From: Homoserinimonas aerilata
Lineage (GTDB): Bacteria; Actinomycetota; Actinomycetes; Actinomycetales; Microbacteriaceae
Assembly: GCF_006716125.1 (NCBI RefSeq)
Contig: NZ_VFOM01000001.1
Span: 2,076,499 to 2,140,498 of the forward strand
Reading direction: 5' to 3'
DNA length: 64,000 bases
Of this stretch, positions 44,085-53,676 are shown in pieces. A program made the translations under genes and the position numbers. The notes beneath the pieces are model-generated. The model saw nothing but the letters and a program-made list of their open reading frames with translations, made no database searches and was not told the origin of the DNA. How positions within the stretch are numbered: the first letter of the stretch is position 1; the number at the start of each line of letters is the position of its first letter.

Positions 44085-45080
44085 TCAGTTGCCCTCTTCG
44101 GCTTCTTCGTATCCGCTGTAGAAGTGGGCACCGTCGAAGCCGGGAACGCTGTCCTTCAGGGACAGGCCCATCTCGACGAGCTTGTCCTTGACCTCATCCA
44201 CCGACTTCTGCCCGAAGTTGCGGATGTTCATGAGCTGCGTCTCCGAGAGGGCGACAAGCTCACTGACGTTGTTGATGCCCTCGCGCTTGAGGCAGTTGTA
44301 GCTGCGCACGGACAGGTCGAGGTCCTCGATGGGCATGCTCAGCTCGGTCGAGAGCACGGCGTCGACGGGTGCCGGGCCGATCTCGATGCCTTCGGCCGCG
44401 TTGTTGAGCTCGCGGGCGAGTCCGAACAGCTCGACGAGGGTCTTACCGGCGGAGGCGATGGCGTCGCGAGGCGTGATCGCCGGCTTCGTCTCGACGTCGA
44501 CGACGAGGCGGTCGAAGTCGGTGCGCTCACCGGCACGAGTTGCCTCGACGCGGTACGTGACCTTGAGGACGGGCGAGTAGATCGAGTCGATCGGGATCTG
44601 GCCGGCCTCGCTGAACTCGTTGCGGTTCTGCGTCGCCGAGACGTAGCCGCGGCCGCGCTCGATGGTCAGCTCGAGCTCGAACTTCGCCTTGTCGTTGAGC
44701 GTGGCGATGAGCAGCTCCGGGTTGTGGATCTCCACACCGGCGGGAGCGGAGATGTCAGCAGCCGTGACCTGGCCCGCACCCTGCTTGCGCAGGTACGCGG
44801 TGATCGGCTCATCGTGCTCGCTGGAGACGACGAGGCCCTTGATGTTCAGGATGATCTCGGTGACGTCTTCCTTGACACCGGCGACCGTGCTGAACTCGTG
44901 CAGCACGCCGTCGATGCGGATGCTCGTGACCGCGGCACCCGGGATCGACGAGAGAAGGGTGCGGCGCAGGGAGTTTCCGAGGGTGTAGCCGAAGCCGGGC
45001 TCGAGGGGCTCGATCACAAAGCGTGAACGGAACTCGGAGATGTTCTCTTCGGAAAGAGTGGGACGCTGTGCAATGAGCAC
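44085..45080 (-). CDS. rpoA: DNA-directed RNA polymerase subunit alpha
   Basis: 331 residues. The N-terminal assembly domain starts [20 protein letters not shown] and contains [20 protein letters not shown]. The C-terminal domain (from about 245: [20 protein letters not shown], then [20 protein letters not shown]) binds UP elements and activators. The GTG at 45080 follows AAAGGAA and is preferred over longer frames that run through the intergenic palindrome. Alpha operon order rpsM-rpsK-rpoA-rplQ is kept, but rpsD is missing from its usual place between rpsK and rpoA, as in some actinobacteria. Confidence 0.96.
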   Translation of the reverse strand: MLIAQRPTLSEENISEFRSRFVIEPLEPGFGYTLGNSLRRTLLSSIPGAAVTSIRIDGVLHEFSTVAGVKEDVTEIILNIKGLVVSSEHDEPITAYLRKQGAGQVTAADISAPAGVEIHNPELLIATLNDKAKFELELTIERGRGYVSATQNRNEFSEAGQIPIDSIYSPVLKVTYRVEATRAGERTDFDRLVVDVETKPAITPRDAIASAGKTLVELFGLARELNNAAEGIEIGPAPVDAVLSTELSMPIEDLDLSVRSYNCLKREGINNVSELVALSETQLMNIRNFGQKSVDEVKDKLVEMGLSLKDSVPGFDGAHFYSGYEEAEEGN

Positions 45081-45198
45081 GTGTATTCCTTTCGGCAAAG
45101 TGTCCGCTATTTGACACTGAGGCGTTAATGGACGCTGTGGCGTTCGAACAGGTAGCTGCCCCGCCAGTCGATCTTGTTGAGTTGTGGGAACGTGCTGT

Positions 45199-45274
45199 GG
45201 GTTGAGTAGGGCCACCGGGCCGGAACCGAAACCGGCGACGGTTTCGATGCGACCGCGGGTGGCCTACTCAACCC
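45199..45274. repeat. Large palindrome containing a GGTTTCGA...CTCAACC repeat (copy 2)
   Basis: GGGTTGAGTAGGGCCACC (45199-45216) is inverted at 45258-45274 except for one extra G; an inner CGAAACCG/CGGTTTCG stem fills the middle. The right half, 45240-45273, starts GGTTTCGATGCG and ends CCTACTCAACC and belongs to the family seen at 3467-3500 and 60296-60321. It sits between rpsK and rpoA, inside the alpha operon. Confidence 0.85.
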
Positions 45275-45283
45275 GCGAACGAC

Positions 45284-45682
45284 TTAGACGCGGCGACGCT
45301 TGGGGGGACGGCATCCGTTGTGCGCCTGCGGCGTCACATCGTTGATGCTGCCGACCTCGAGGCCTGCTGCCTGAAGCGAACGGATGGCGGTCTCACGACC
45401 CGAACCCGGTCCCTTCACGAAGACGTCGACCTTCTTGACGCCATGCTCCTGCGCCTGGCGAGCTGCCGACTCTGCGGACATCTGTGCGGCGTAGGGGGTC
45501 GACTTACGCGATCCCTTGAAGCCGACGACGCCCGAGGACGACCAGCTGAGCACCGCACCCGTGGGGTCGGTGATGGTGACGATGGTGTTGTTGAACGTCG
45601 ACTTGATGTGGGCCTGGCCCACGGCAACGTTCTTCTTCTCTTTACGACGCGGCTTGCGAGCTGCCGACTTGGGTGCTGCCAA
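45284..45682 (-). CDS. rpsK: 30S ribosomal protein S11
   Basis: 132 residues, normal length. S11 shapes the mRNA exit platform with S18. Segments [40 protein letters not shown] and [20 protein letters not shown] are all characteristic, ending [13 protein letters not shown]. The ATG at 45682 follows AGGAGA. It is 45 bp after rpsM. Confidence 0.97.
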   Translation of the reverse strand: MAAPKSAARKPRRKEKKNVAVGQAHIKSTFNNTIVTITDPTGAVLSWSSSGVVGFKGSRKSTPYAAQMSAESAARQAQEHGVKKVDVFVKGPGSGRETAIRSLQAAGLEVGSINDVTPQAHNGCRPPKRRRV

Positions 45683-45727
45683 TGTTCTCTCCTAAAACCT
45701 TGAGTGGCGATGCGAGCCGAGTGGCCG

Positions 45728-46102
45728 CTATCGGGCCTTCTTCTTGCCGGCGACGGTGCGCTTCGGGCCCTTGCGGGTACGCGCGTTGGTCTTGGTGCGC
45801 TGGCCGTGGACGGGAAGGCCGCGACGGTGGCGGATGCCCTGGTAGCTGCCGATCTCGACCTTGCGGCGGATGTCGGCGGCGACCTCGCGGCGGAGGTCAC
45901 CCTCCACCTTGTAGTTGCCCTCGATGTAGTCGCGCAGCGCGACGAGCTGGTCGTCGGTGAGGTCCTTGACGCGGATGTTCACATCGATGTCGGTTGCCGT
46001 GAGCGCCTGAAGCGCCTTGGTACGGCCGACACCGTAGATGTAGGTGAGTGCGACTTCAACGCGCTTGTCGCGCGGAATGTCTACGCCTGCTAGACGAGCC
46101 AT
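45728..46102 (-). CDS. rpsM: 30S ribosomal protein S13
   Basis: 124 residues. S13 makes a bridge to the large subunit at the head. It begins [20 protein letters not shown], contains the helix-two-turn-helix region, and ends [20 protein letters not shown] then [14 protein letters not shown], the basic tail that touches P-site tRNA. The ATG at 46102 follows GGAGAAGCC. It is in the alpha operon after rpmJ. Confidence 0.97.
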   Translation of the reverse strand: MARLAGVDIPRDKRVEVALTYIYGVGRTKALQALTATDIDVNIRVKDLTDDQLVALRDYIEGNYKVEGDLRREVAADIRRKVEIGSYQGIRHRRGLPVHGQRTKTNARTRKGPKRTVAGKKKAR

Positions 46103-46251
46103 GGTGGCTTCTCCTGTGTGGTGTGTGGAGGTCTGGAGCAGTACCTGTGCACCGGCCTCCGACCGGTGGTCTCCCCCGCGCCGCGAGGCGTGGGTTCTGG
46201 TGCTGCCCTTATATGTTGTTGTTCAGTTGTGGTGACGCTGGTGAAGCCGTC

Positions 46252-46368
46252 TCAGCCCTGGCGCTGCTTGTGGCGCGGGTTGGACTTGCAGATGACCATG
46301 ACGTTGCCGTGGCGACGAATCACCTTGCAGTGGTCACAGATGGGCTTGACGCTGGGGTTGACCTTCAT
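46252..46368 (-). CDS. rpmJ: 50S ribosomal protein L36
   Basis: 38 residues: [20 protein letters not shown] and onward to NPRHKQRQG. Cys11, Cys14, Cys27 and His33 form the zinc site, so this is the zinc-binding (C+) form. The ATG at 46368 follows AAGGAACAGCA. The gene lies between infA and rpsM, its conserved place. Confidence 0.96.
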   Translation of the reverse strand: MKVNPSVKPICDHCKVIRRHGNVMVICKSNPRHKQRQG

Positions 46369-46463
46369 TGCTGTTCCTTGGATCTCGCTGTCTTCGTACC
46401 TGCAGGATGCTGCGGGCCGTTACTTTCCAGCCGGATGCCGCGGGCGGCATCCGTTGTGCGTCA

Positions 46464-46685
46464 CTACTTGTAGCGATAGACGATGCGGCCGCGGGTCAGG
46501 TCATAGGGGCTCAGCTCCACGATCACGCGGTCCTCGGGGAGGATGCGGATGTAGTGCTGGCGCATCTTGCCCGAGATGTGGGCGAGAACCCTGTGGCCGT
46601 TGCTGAGCTCAACGCGGAACATCGCGTTGGGCAGGGCTTCGACTACGGATCCTTCGATCTCGATGACACCGTCTTTTTTGGCCAT
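46464..46685 (-). CDS. infA: Translation initiation factor IF-1
   Basis: 73 residues, an OB-fold protein that blocks the A site during initiation. It starts [20 protein letters not shown] and carries [20 protein letters not shown] and [17 protein letters not shown], all typical. The ATG at 46685 follows GAGGCA. It starts a transcription unit with rpmJ, rpsM, rpsK, rpoA and rplQ from its own promoter at 46830. Confidence 0.97.
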   Translation of the reverse strand: MAKKDGVIEIEGSVVEALPNAMFRVELSNGHRVLAHISGKMRQHYIRILPEDRVIVELSPYDLTRGRIVYRYK

Positions 46686-46829
46686 TGCCTCTTCGTCGCT
46701 AATAGGTAGTGAATGCTGGTCGTGCGGATTGTGATGCCGTCACCATCCGGGCGGTGAAACCACCCGAAGGATCCCCGTCTGAGACGAGAAAGCAGGCACG
46801 CAGAAACGGCCCTAAGACACCAAGGATCA

Positions 46830-46859
46830 ATCTTATGCGATCAACCGGGTTTTAACCAA
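46830..46859 (-). promoter_or_regulatory. Promoter of infA-rpmJ-rpsM-rpsK-rpoA-rplQ
   Basis: Minus-strand TTGGTT (46859-46854), 18-nt spacer, TAAGAT (46835-46830), 145 bp upstream of infA. The 15 nt TTGATCCTTGGTGTC (46830-46816) that follow are identical to those after the rplM promoter. Confidence 0.65.
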
Positions 46860-46885
46860 GTCGGGCCTATACTGCTCAGCCCGCT

Positions 46886-47722
46886 CTAAGGGATCGGGAC
46901 GGGGGTGACCCCGAGCGGCTTCAGCTGGGCCGCACCACCGTCATGGGCGGTCGTGACCCAGATGCCGCCGGCGTGCACCGCGACGCTGTGCTCCCAGTGG
47001 GCAGCCGCGGTGCCGTCGCTCGTCGCGATCGTCCAGTCGTCCTCCCGGACGAAGGTGTCGATGCCACCGAGCGTGACCATGGGCTCGATCGCGACGCACA
47101 GCCCCGGCTTGACCGCGGGGCCACGATCGCGCACCCGATAGTTGAACACCGTGGGGGCCTCATGCATGGAGCGCCCGATGCCGTGACCGACATAGTCCTC
47201 GAGGATGCCGAAGGTGCCCTCAGAGTCGATGAAGTCCTCGATCGCGCCACCGACCTCGTTGAGATGGCTGGCCCTCGCGAGCGCGGCGACGCCGTGCCAC
47301 AGCGAGATCTCGGTGACGTCGGAGAGCCGCTGCCGCTCCGCGACGAGTTCGGGGCGGGAGGCGTCGGGGACGACGACCGTGATGGCCGAGTCGCCATTCC
47401 AGCCCTCGACCTGCGCACCACAGTCGATCGATACGATGTCTCCGGCCTCGATGACACGCGGGCCGGGGATGCCGTGCACGACATCCTCATTGACGGATGC
47501 GCAGATCGTGTGGTGGTACCCGGGGACGAGCGCGAAGTTCGGTTCGCCGCCGCCGTCGCGGATGACCTTCTCGGCGATGGCGTCGAGCTCGATCGTGGTC
47601 ACACCGGGGCGGATCTCTGCGCGTACCGCGTCGAGGGCTTTCGCCGTGAGCACGCCGGGGGCGAGCATCAGCCGAAGCTGTGCGGGCGACTTGTAGATGT
47701 TCCGCCTACCGAGGCCGGCCAT
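46886..47722 (-). CDS. map: Methionine aminopeptidase, type I
   Basis: 278 residues. It removes the N-terminal Met from new proteins. Conserved metal-site residues are seen in HHTICASVNEDVVHGIPGPR (His and surroundings near residue 80-98), ISIDCGAQVEGWNGDSAITV (two Asp), GHGIGRSMHEAPTVFNY (His near 180), and the Glu in AIEPMVTLGG. The ATG at 47722 is 9 bp after the adk stop, completing secY-adk-map. A separate promoter for infA lies between this gene and the next. Confidence 0.95.
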   Translation of the reverse strand: MAGLGRRNIYKSPAQLRLMLAPGVLTAKALDAVRAEIRPGVTTIELDAIAEKVIRDGGGEPNFALVPGYHHTICASVNEDVVHGIPGPRVIEAGDIVSIDCGAQVEGWNGDSAITVVVPDASRPELVAERQRLSDVTEISLWHGVAALARASHLNEVGGAIEDFIDSEGTFGILEDYVGHGIGRSMHEAPTVFNYRVRDRGPAVKPGLCVAIEPMVTLGGIDTFVREDDWTIATSDGTAAAHWEHSVAVHAGGIWVTTAHDGGAAQLKPLGVTPVPIP

Positions 47723-47731
47723 GCACTTGCC

Positions 47732-48337
47732 TCAGTTCGTGGCGCTGGGGGCGTTCGCGACGATCCCCCGGGCTGCGAGGCCATCGATGATGCGGGCGGT
47801 GACGTCGTCGACGGCACCGATCGCATCGATCTTGATCAGGATGCCCCGGGCGTCGTAGATGTCGATGAGCGGCTCGGTCTGCTCACGGTAGACGTCGAGG
47901 CGGTGGCGAACCACGTTCTCGTCGTCGTCGCTGCGGCCCTGCTCGATCGCGCGCTTACGCAGCCGCTCGACCACGACATCCGGATCGGCGACCAGCTCGA
48001 CGACAACGTCAAGCGCGGTGTCGTGGCCAGCGAGGAAGTCCTGGAGTTCGCGGACCTGATCGGTCGTGCGCGGGTAGCCGTCGAGCAGGAAGCCTTCGGC
48101 CGCGTCCTCTTCGGCGAGGCGGTCACGGATGAGCGCGTTCGTGAGCGAATCGGGCACATTGTCGCCGGCGTCCATGAACGCCTTCGCCTTCTTGCCGAGC
48201 TCGGTCTCGTTCTTCACATTGCTGCGGAAGATGTCGCCCGTGGAGATCGCGGGGATGCCATAGGCCTCAGCCAGCCGCACGGCCTGCGTGCCCTTGCCCG
48301 CGCCGGGCGGGCCGATCAGAAGGAGTCGTGCTGTCAT
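47732..48337 (-). CDS. adk: Adenylate kinase
   Basis: 201 residues. It catalyses ATP + AMP = 2 ADP. The P-loop is LLLIGPPGAGKGTQAVRLAE near residue 5-24, GDIFRSNVKNETELGKKAKA near 35, LLDGYPRTTDQVRELQDFL near 83. The short LID lacks the zinc-finger cysteines, so this is the short form. Its start overlaps the secY stop by 4 nt, so translation is coupled. Confidence 0.96.
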   Translation of the reverse strand: MTARLLLIGPPGAGKGTQAVRLAEAYGIPAISTGDIFRSNVKNETELGKKAKAFMDAGDNVPDSLTNALIRDRLAEEDAAEGFLLDGYPRTTDQVRELQDFLAGHDTALDVVVELVADPDVVVERLRKRAIEQGRSDDDENVVRHRLDVYREQTEPLIDIYDARGILIKIDAIGAVDDVTARIIDGLAARGIVANAPSATN

Positions 48338-49656
48338 CGAAGGAGCCCCTCGTAGTGTCGCTGCTGCAGCTGCGAGTCGATCTGCTTGACCGTCTCAAGA
48401 CCAACACCGACGATGATCAGGATGCTGGCGCCGCCGAATGGGAAGTTCTGGTTGGCACCCACCGTGGCGAGCGCGATGAGCGGGATGAGCGCCACGATGC
48501 CGAGGTAGAGCGAACCGGGAAGCGTGACCCTGGTGAGCACGTAGTCGAGGTACTCCGCCGTCGGGCGGCCCGCACGGATGCCCGGGATGAAGCCGCCGTA
48601 CTTCTTCATGTTGTCTGCGACCTCTTCGGGGTTGAAGGTGATCGCGACGTAGAAGTACGTGAACCCGATGATGAGCACGAAGTACACGGCCATGTAGAGC
48701 GGGTTGTCGCCCGAGGTCAGGTTGTCCTGCACCCACTGCACCCACGGGGCCGGCAGGTCACCGTTCGCCGGCTGGTTGAACTGCGCGATGAGGGCGGGCA
48801 GGTACAGCAGCGACGAGGCGAAGATCACGGGGATCACGCCTGCCATGTTGACCTTGATCGGGATGTAGGTGTTGTTGCCACCGTAGGTGCGACGCCCGAC
48901 CATACGCTTCGCGTACTGCACCGGAACACGGCGCTGGGACTGCTCGACGAAGACGACCGCCGTCATGATGACGAGGCCGACCGCGAGAACCAGCAGGAAG
49001 ATCTCGAAGGAGCGGGCGACGGCGATGCTCCACAGAGCGGTCGGGAACGTCGCGGCGATCGAGATGAAGATGAGGAGCGACATGCCGTTGCCGATGCCGC
49101 GCTCGGTGATGAGCTCACCCATCCACATGATGAGGCCGGTACCGGCGGTCATCGTGATGACCATCAGCAGGATGGCGTACCAGGCGTCGTTGGTGATGAG
49201 CGCCGAGCAGTCAGCCGAGCCGTTGGACCCGAAGAGGGTGCCGCTGCGGGCGACCGTGACGAGTGTCGTCGACTGCAGAACGCCGAGGCCGATCGTGAGG
49301 TAACGCGTGTACTGCGTCAGCTTGGCCTGGCCGGACTGGCCCTCCTTGTAGAGGGTGTCGAAGTGGGGGATGACCACGCGCAGCAACTGCACGATGATCG
49401 AGGCCGTGATGTACGGCATGATGCCCAGCGCAAAGACGGAGAGTTGAAGGAGCGCGCCACCGCTGAACAGGTTGACGAGCTCGTAGAGGCCTGTGGGGCC
49501 GGACTGCGACGAGAGGCAGCTCTGCACGTTCGCATAGTCGACGAACGGCGAGGGGATGAACGAGCCGAGACGGAAGATCGCCACGATACCGAGCGTGAAG
49601 CCTATCTTCCTCCGCAGATCGGGCGTGCGAAAAATCCGCGCGATAGCTCTGAACAC
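48334..49656 (-). CDS. secY: Preprotein translocase subunit SecY
   Basis: 440 residues with ten membrane helices, the protein-conducting channel that SecE clamps. Family marks are RKIGFTLGIVAIFRLGSFIP at helix 1, GGALLQLSVFALGIMPYITA near residue 65-85, GGNNTYIPIKVNMAGVIPVI near 255, and KKYGGFIPGIRAGRPTAEYL near 350. The GTG at 49656 follows CAGGAGGC. It overlaps adk by 4 nt. A hairpin of 10 bp lies between rplO and secY. Confidence 0.96.
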   Translation of the reverse strand: MFRAIARIFRTPDLRRKIGFTLGIVAIFRLGSFIPSPFVDYANVQSCLSSQSGPTGLYELVNLFSGGALLQLSVFALGIMPYITASIIVQLLRVVIPHFDTLYKEGQSGQAKLTQYTRYLTIGLGVLQSTTLVTVARSGTLFGSNGSADCSALITNDAWYAILLMVITMTAGTGLIMWMGELITERGIGNGMSLLIFISIAATFPTALWSIAVARSFEIFLLVLAVGLVIMTAVVFVEQSQRRVPVQYAKRMVGRRTYGGNNTYIPIKVNMAGVIPVIFASSLLYLPALIAQFNQPANGDLPAPWVQWVQDNLTSGDNPLYMAVYFVLIIGFTYFYVAITFNPEEVADNMKKYGGFIPGIRAGRPTAEYLDYVLTRVTLPGSLYLGIVALIPLIALATVGANQNFPFGGASILIIVGVGLETVKQIDSQLQQRHYEGLLR

Positions 49657-49692
49657 GAGGCCTCCTGGTTGTGCTTTTCGGGTGAGCCAGAC

Positions 49693-49716
49693 GGGTGGCC
49701 CCAGCAGGGGCCACCC
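49693..49716 (-). other. Intra-operon hairpin between rplO and secY
   Basis: GGGTGGCCCC (49693-49702), loop AGCA, GGGGCCACCC (49707-49716): a perfect 10-bp stem with no following T-tract. It may act as an attenuator or RNA-stability element at the boundary between ribosomal and secretion genes. Confidence 0.7.
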
Positions 49717-49723
49717 GGGATGA

Positions 49724-50461
49724 CTACTTGACGGAGCCGCCCGCTGCGACGATCTTCGCCTCTGCCGAGCCGGAGACCTTGTCCACTGCAACGTTCAGCT
49801 TAACGCCAACTTCACCCTGGCCAAGAACCTTGACCTTCTCGTTCTTGCGGACCGCACCCTTTGCCACGAGGTCGCTCGTGGTGACATCGCCGCCCTTGGG
49901 GTACAGCTCAGCGAGCTTCTCGAGGTTGACGACCTGATACTCGACGCGGAACGGGTTCTTGAACCCGCGCAGCTTCGGAGCACGCATGATGCTGTTCAGG
50001 TTTCCACCCTCGAGCCCGACGCGCACCTGGTAACGAGCCTTCGTTCCCTTGGTACCGCGACCGGCCGTCTTACCCTTGGAGCCCTCACCACGACCAACGC
50101 GGGTCTTGGCGGTCTTCGAGCCGGGGGCCGGACGGAGGTGGTGCATCTTCAGCACCTGGGGACGCGACTCGGTCTCGTCCTTCGGGGCTGCCTTCTTCGC
50201 GGGGGCCTTGGCCGGAGCCTTCGCAGGTGCCTCAGCCTTGGTGGCCGCGCTCGCCTTGGAGGCCGGGGCCTTCTCGGCAGCGGTCTTGGCGGGTGCCTTG
50301 GCGGCAGCAGCCTTGGCCGGAGCCTTGGCAGCAGCAGCCTTGGCGGGAGCCTTGTCTGCGGCAGCCTTCGCAGGCGCCTTCTTCTCAGCAGCAGCCTTGG
50401 CGGGTGCCTTGGCTGCGGCCTTTGCCGGAGCCTTAGCGGCCGGCTTCTTCTCTTCAGCCAT
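49724..50461 (-). CDS. rplO: 50S ribosomal protein L15 with long histone-H1-like N-terminus
   Basis: 245 residues against about 147 for most L15. Residues 1-97 consist almost only of Ala, Lys and Pro in repeats such as APAKAA and KAPAKT, resembling the tail of histone H1 or the actinobacterial HupB. The L15 core starts near 102 ([20 protein letters not shown]) with [20 protein letters not shown] and [19 protein letters not shown]. The ATG at 50461 overlaps the rpmD stop by 1 nt and the reading frame is continuous, so the extension is genuine. Its role is unknown; extra RNA or DNA contacts are a possibility. Confidence 0.94.
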   Translation of the reverse strand: MAEEKKPAAKAPAKAAAKAPAKAAAEKKAPAKAAADKAPAKAAAAKAPAKAAAAKAPAKTAAEKAPASKASAATKAEAPAKAPAKAPAKKAAPKDETESRPQVLKMHHLRPAPGSKTAKTRVGRGEGSKGKTAGRGTKGTKARYQVRVGLEGGNLNSIMRAPKLRGFKNPFRVEYQVVNLEKLAELYPKGGDVTTSDLVAKGAVRKNEKVKVLGQGEVGVKLNVAVDKVSGSAEAKIVAAGGSVK

Positions 50462-50643
50462 TAGTCAATCTCCTCGACCTTCACCAGGTGGGCGACGGTA
50501 CGGACGTAGCCGCGGTTCTGCGCATTGTCCTCGCGCACGACGGAGTCGTTGATGCGCTTGAGGCCCAAGCTGCGCAGCGTGTCACGCTGGTTCTGCTTCT
50601 CACTGATTTTGGACTTGATCTGGGTTACCTTCAGGCGAGCCAT
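50461..50643 (-). CDS. rpmD: 50S ribosomal protein L30
   Basis: 60 residues, the short bacterial L30. It begins [20 protein letters not shown] and carries [20 protein letters not shown], the conserved turn, then [16 protein letters not shown]. It shares one base with rpsE upstream and one with rplO downstream, so translation is tightly coupled. Confidence 0.96.
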   Translation of the reverse strand: MARLKVTQIKSKISEKQNQRDTLRSLGLKRINDSVVREDNAQNRGYVRTVAHLVKVEEID

Positions 50644-51356
50644 CAGACACCTGCCTTCGTTGCCTCGGCCTTGGCCGTGGCGGCCTGGATCCGCAGGATC
50701 TGCTCGGGCACGACGTCTTCGATCGAGAGGCCACGACGCGCAGCAACTGCGGCGGGCTCCTCGAGCTCCTTCAGTGCCGTCACAGTCGCACGGACGATGT
50801 TGATCGTGTTCGACGAGCCGAGCGACTTGCTCAGGACGTCATGGATGCCTGCACACTCGAGCACGGCGCGCACCGGACCACCGGCGATAACACCGGTACC
50901 TGCGGCGGCCGGACGGAGCAGCACGACACCGGCGGCGGACTCGCCCTGCACGGGGTGCGGGATGGTCTTGCCGACGCGGGGGACGCGGAAGAAGTTCTTC
51001 TTCGCCTCCTCGACACCCTTGCTGATCGCGGTGGGCACCTCGCGTGCCTTGCCGTAGCCGACGCCGACCAGACCGTTGCCGTCGCCGACGACCACGAGAG
51101 CGGTGAAGCTGAAGCGACGACCACCCTTCACGACCTTCGAGACGCGGTTGATGGTGACGACGCGCTCCAGGAACTGGCTCTTGTCTGAGTCACGGCTTCC
51201 GCGCTGCTGGTTGGGGTTGCGCTCGCGACCACCGCGGCGAGCCTCACGAGGCTCGTTACGGGTGGGCTCCGACGATGCGGCAGTCTCCACGGGCGTCTCG
51301 GCTACTTCAGCCACAGCCTGCTCCTTGCTAGTTGTAGCGCTGTTATCAGTGCTCAC
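50643..51356 (-). CDS. rpsE: 30S ribosomal protein S5 with N-terminal extension
   Basis: 237 residues; the first 60 are a Ser/Thr/Glu- then Arg/Gly/Asn-rich extension ([20 protein letters not shown]). The S5 core starts [20 protein letters not shown] near residue 63, with [20 protein letters not shown] and [21 protein letters not shown]5 takes part in decoding accuracy and spectinomycin binding. It overlaps rplR by 4 nt and rpmD by 1 nt. Confidence 0.96.
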   Translation of the reverse strand: MSTDNSATTSKEQAVAEVAETPVETAASSEPTRNEPREARRGGRERNPNQQRGSRDSDKSQFLERVVTINRVSKVVKGGRRFSFTALVVVGDGNGLVGVGYGKAREVPTAISKGVEEAKKNFFRVPRVGKTIPHPVQGESAAGVVLLRPAAAGTGVIAGGPVRAVLECAGIHDVLSKSLGSSNTINIVRATVTALKELEEPAAVAARRGLSIEDVVPEQILRIQAATAKAEATKAGV

Positions 51357-51724
51357 AGGTTCAATCCACCCTCTCGCGCTCCATCGGCGATGGCCGCAAC
51401 GCGACCCGCGTAACGGCTGCCACCCCGGTCGAATACGACGTCAACCACACCGGCCTGCTTCGCACGCTCAGCGACAAGCTCGCCGACCTTGCGGGCCTTG
51501 GCGGTCTTGTCACCGTCGAGGCTGCGGAGGTCCGCCTCCATCGTCGATGCGGATGCGACCGTGCGGCCCTTGCTGTCATCGACGACCTGCACGAAGACGT
51601 GACGGGCCGAACGGGTGACGACGAGGCGCGGACGCGCCTCCGTGCCCACGATCTTCTTGCGAAGACGGGTGTGCCGGCGAGCCTTGGCGGCCGACTTGCT
51701 CTTACCTCTGGTTCCGAGAGCCAT
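51353..51724 (-). CDS. rplR: 50S ribosomal protein L18
   Basis: 123 residues. L18 binds 5S rRNA with L5. It reads [20 protein letters not shown] and [20 protein letters not shown] near residue 20-60, and [20 protein letters not shown] near 97-116, the C-terminal signature. The ATG at 51724 lies 2 bp after rplF. It overlaps rpsE by 4 nt. Confidence 0.97.
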   Translation of the reverse strand: MALGTRGKSKSAAKARRHTRLRKKIVGTEARPRLVVTRSARHVFVQVVDDSKGRTVASASTMEADLRSLDGDKTAKARKVGELVAERAKQAGVVDVVFDRGGSRYAGRVAAIADGAREGGLNL

Positions 51725-51726
51725 GA

Positions 51727-52263
51727 TTACTTACCACTCTTTCCGGCCTTGCGGCGGACTACCTCGCCGGCGTACCGCACACCCTTGCCCTTGTAAGGCT
51801 CAGGCTTGCGCAGCTTGCGAATGTTTGCGGCGGTCTCGCCGACCTGCTGCTTGTCGATGCCCTGCACCGTGACCTTGGTGTTCCCCTCGATGGCGAACGA
51901 GATGCCAGCAGGCGGATCGACCGTGATCGAGTGCGAGAAGCCGAGAGCGAACTCGAGCGAGTTGCCCTTCTGCGCCACGCGGTAACCGGTACCGACGATC
52001 TCGAGGCCCTTGGAATAGCCCTCGGTGACACCGACGATGTTGTTGGCGATCAGGGTGCGGGTCAGCCCGTGCAGCGAGCGCGAGTCGCGCTCGTCGTCGG
52101 GGCGGCTGACCAGGATCTGGCCCTCCTCGACCTTGACCTCGATCGGGCTCGCCACGATGAGCGAAAGCTCACCCTTGGGGCCCTTGACGGTGACGGCAGA
52201 GCCATCGACCTTGATGTCGACACCCGCGGGGATGTCGATGGGAAGACGTCCGATTCGTGACAT
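51727..52263 (-). CDS. rplF: 50S ribosomal protein L6
   Basis: 178 residues, normal size. It starts [20 protein letters not shown], shows [20 protein letters not shown] near 28-48 and the C-terminal signature [20 protein letters not shown] near 152. L6 sits near the sarcin-ricin loop. The ATG at 52263 is 6 bp after rpsH in the spc order L14-L24-L5-S8-L6-L18-S5-L30-L15; no rpsN (S14) gene is present between L5 and S8. Confidence 0.97.
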   Translation of the reverse strand: MSRIGRLPIDIPAGVDIKVDGSAVTVKGPKGELSLIVASPIEVKVEEGQILVSRPDDERDSRSLHGLTRTLIANNIVGVTEGYSKGLEIVGTGYRVAQKGNSLEFALGFSHSITVDPPAGISFAIEGNTKVTVQGIDKQQVGETAANIRKLRKPEPYKGKGVRYAGEVVRRKAGKSGK

Positions 52264-52269
52264 GACTGA

Positions 52270-52668
52270 TTACCACACGTAGGCGAGGACTTCCCCACCC
52301 ACGCCCTTCTTGGTCGCCTGGCGGTCCGTGAGGAGGCCAGAGGAGGTCGACAGGATGGCAACGCCAAGGCCACCGAGAACACGCGGGATCTCGGTCGACT
52401 TCGCGTAGACCCGGAGGCCCGGCTTCGACACGCGCTTGATGCCCGCAATGGTGCGCTCGCGATTGGGGCCGTACTTCAGGTCGATGGTCAGCGTCTGTCC
52501 GACGCGAGCGTCCTCGACCTTCCAGTCGCCGATGTAGCCCTCAGTCTTGAGGATCTCGGCGATGTGGGCCTTGAGCTTGCTGTTCGGCATCGACACTGTC
52601 TCGTGGTACGCCGAGTTGGCGTTACGCAGTCTGGTCAGCAGGTCTGCGACCGGATCTGTCATTGTCAT
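52270..52668 (-). CDS. rpsH: 30S ribosomal protein S8
   Basis: 132 residues. It begins [20 protein letters not shown], with [20 protein letters not shown] near 46 and the C-terminal [20 protein letters not shown] then [10 protein letters not shown]8 binds helix 21 of 16S rRNA and in E. coli represses the spc operon; the 68-bp gap upstream of it is the largest in this region. A second ATG two codons in is also possible. Confidence 0.97.
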   Translation of the reverse strand: MTMTDPVADLLTRLRNANSAYHETVSMPNSKLKAHIAEILKTEGYIGDWKVEDARVGQTLTIDLKYGPNRERTIAGIKRVSKPGLRVYAKSTEIPRVLGGLGVAILSTSSGLLTDRQATKKGVGGEVLAYVW

Positions 52669-52736
52669 TGTGTTTGTTTCCTAATCTCGAATGGTTTCGA
52701 CATCCGTTACACGGATGGCGACCTTGTCGATCGGTG

Positions 52737-53324
52737 TTACCTGGTTGCCGCGTCAGACGCCTTGAACGGGAACCCGAGAGCCTTGAGCAGTGCCCGGCCC
52801 TCATCGTCGTTCTTCGCCGTCGTGACGATGGTGATGTCGAAGCCGCGAACGCGGTCGATCTTGTCCTGGTCGATCTCGTGGAACATTGACTGCTCGTTGA
52901 GGCCGAAGGTGTAGTTGCCGTTGCCGTCGAACTGCCTGTCGCTGAGTCCACGGAAGTCGCGGATACGCGGAAGCGCGAGCGTGACGAGGCGGTCGATGAA
53001 CTCCCAGGCACGGTCGCCACGAAGCGTGACGTGCGCGCCGATGGGCTGGCCCTCGCGAAGCTTGAACTGCGCGATCGACTTGCGGGCGGCGGTGACCTGC
53101 GGCTTCTGGCCGGTGATCGCGGTGAGGTCGCGAACGGCCCCGTCGATCACCTTGCTGTCGCGCGCGGCCTCGCCGACACCCGTGTTGACGACGACCTTGA
53201 CGATCGTCGGCACCTGGTGCACGTTCGAGAACTCGAAGTCGCTCTTCAGCTGAGCGGCGATCTCGTTACGGTACTTGAGCTTGAGGCGGGGCTGGATTTT
53301 GCCAGCCACTGCAGTCTCGGTCAT
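52737..53324 (-). CDS. rplE: 50S ribosomal protein L5
   Basis: 195 residues. L5 binds 5S rRNA and contacts P-site tRNA. It starts with [20 protein letters not shown] after a short lead, followed by [20 protein letters not shown] and [20 protein letters not shown] then [20 protein letters not shown], all typical. No rpsN (S14) follows before rpsH, so the S14 paralogue must be elsewhere. Its start overlaps the rplX stop by 1 nt. Confidence 0.97.
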   Translation of the reverse strand: MTETAVAGKIQPRLKLKYRNEIAAQLKSDFEFSNVHQVPTIVKVVVNTGVGEAARDSKVIDGAVRDLTAITGQKPQVTAARKSIAQFKLREGQPIGAHVTLRGDRAWEFIDRLVTLALPRIRDFRGLSDRQFDGNGNYTFGLNEQSMFHEIDQDKIDRVRGFDITIVTTAKNDDEGRALLKALGFPFKASDAATR

Positions 53325-53674
53325 TACAGGTCCTTACCTGACTTCTTGGCGTAACGGACGCGCACGGTCTTGCCGGCAGCATTCGTCTCGACGCGGTGGC
53401 CGACGCGGGTCGGCTTCTTGGATTCGGGGTCGACGAGCGCGACGTTCGAGATGTGAAGCGGAGCTTCGTGGGTCTCGATGCCACCCGTCTTGGTTCCGCG
53501 CTGGGTCTGGCCGACGCGGACATGCTTCGTGACGAAGTTCACACCCTCGACGACGACGCGATTCTTCTCCACGATGATCTCGAGCACGCGACCCTGCTTG
53601 CCGCGGTCTCCACCGCGGGCCTGGGTGCGGCCACTGATCACCTGGACGAGGTCGCCCTTTTTGATCTTCGCCAT
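53324..53674 (-). CDS. rplX: 50S ribosomal protein L24
   Basis: 116 residues. The KOW motif is [20 protein letters not shown] near residue 2-21, followed by [20 protein letters not shown] and [21 protein letters not shown]24 starts assembly of the 50S particle. The ATG at 53674 is 2 bp after rplN. Confidence 0.97.
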   Translation of the reverse strand: MAKIKKGDLVQVISGRTQARGGDRGKQGRVLEIIVEKNRVVVEGVNFVTKHVRVGQTQRGTKTGGIETHEAPLHISNVALVDPESKKPTRVGHRVETNAAGKTVRVRYAKKSGKDL

Positions 53675-53676
53675 GA

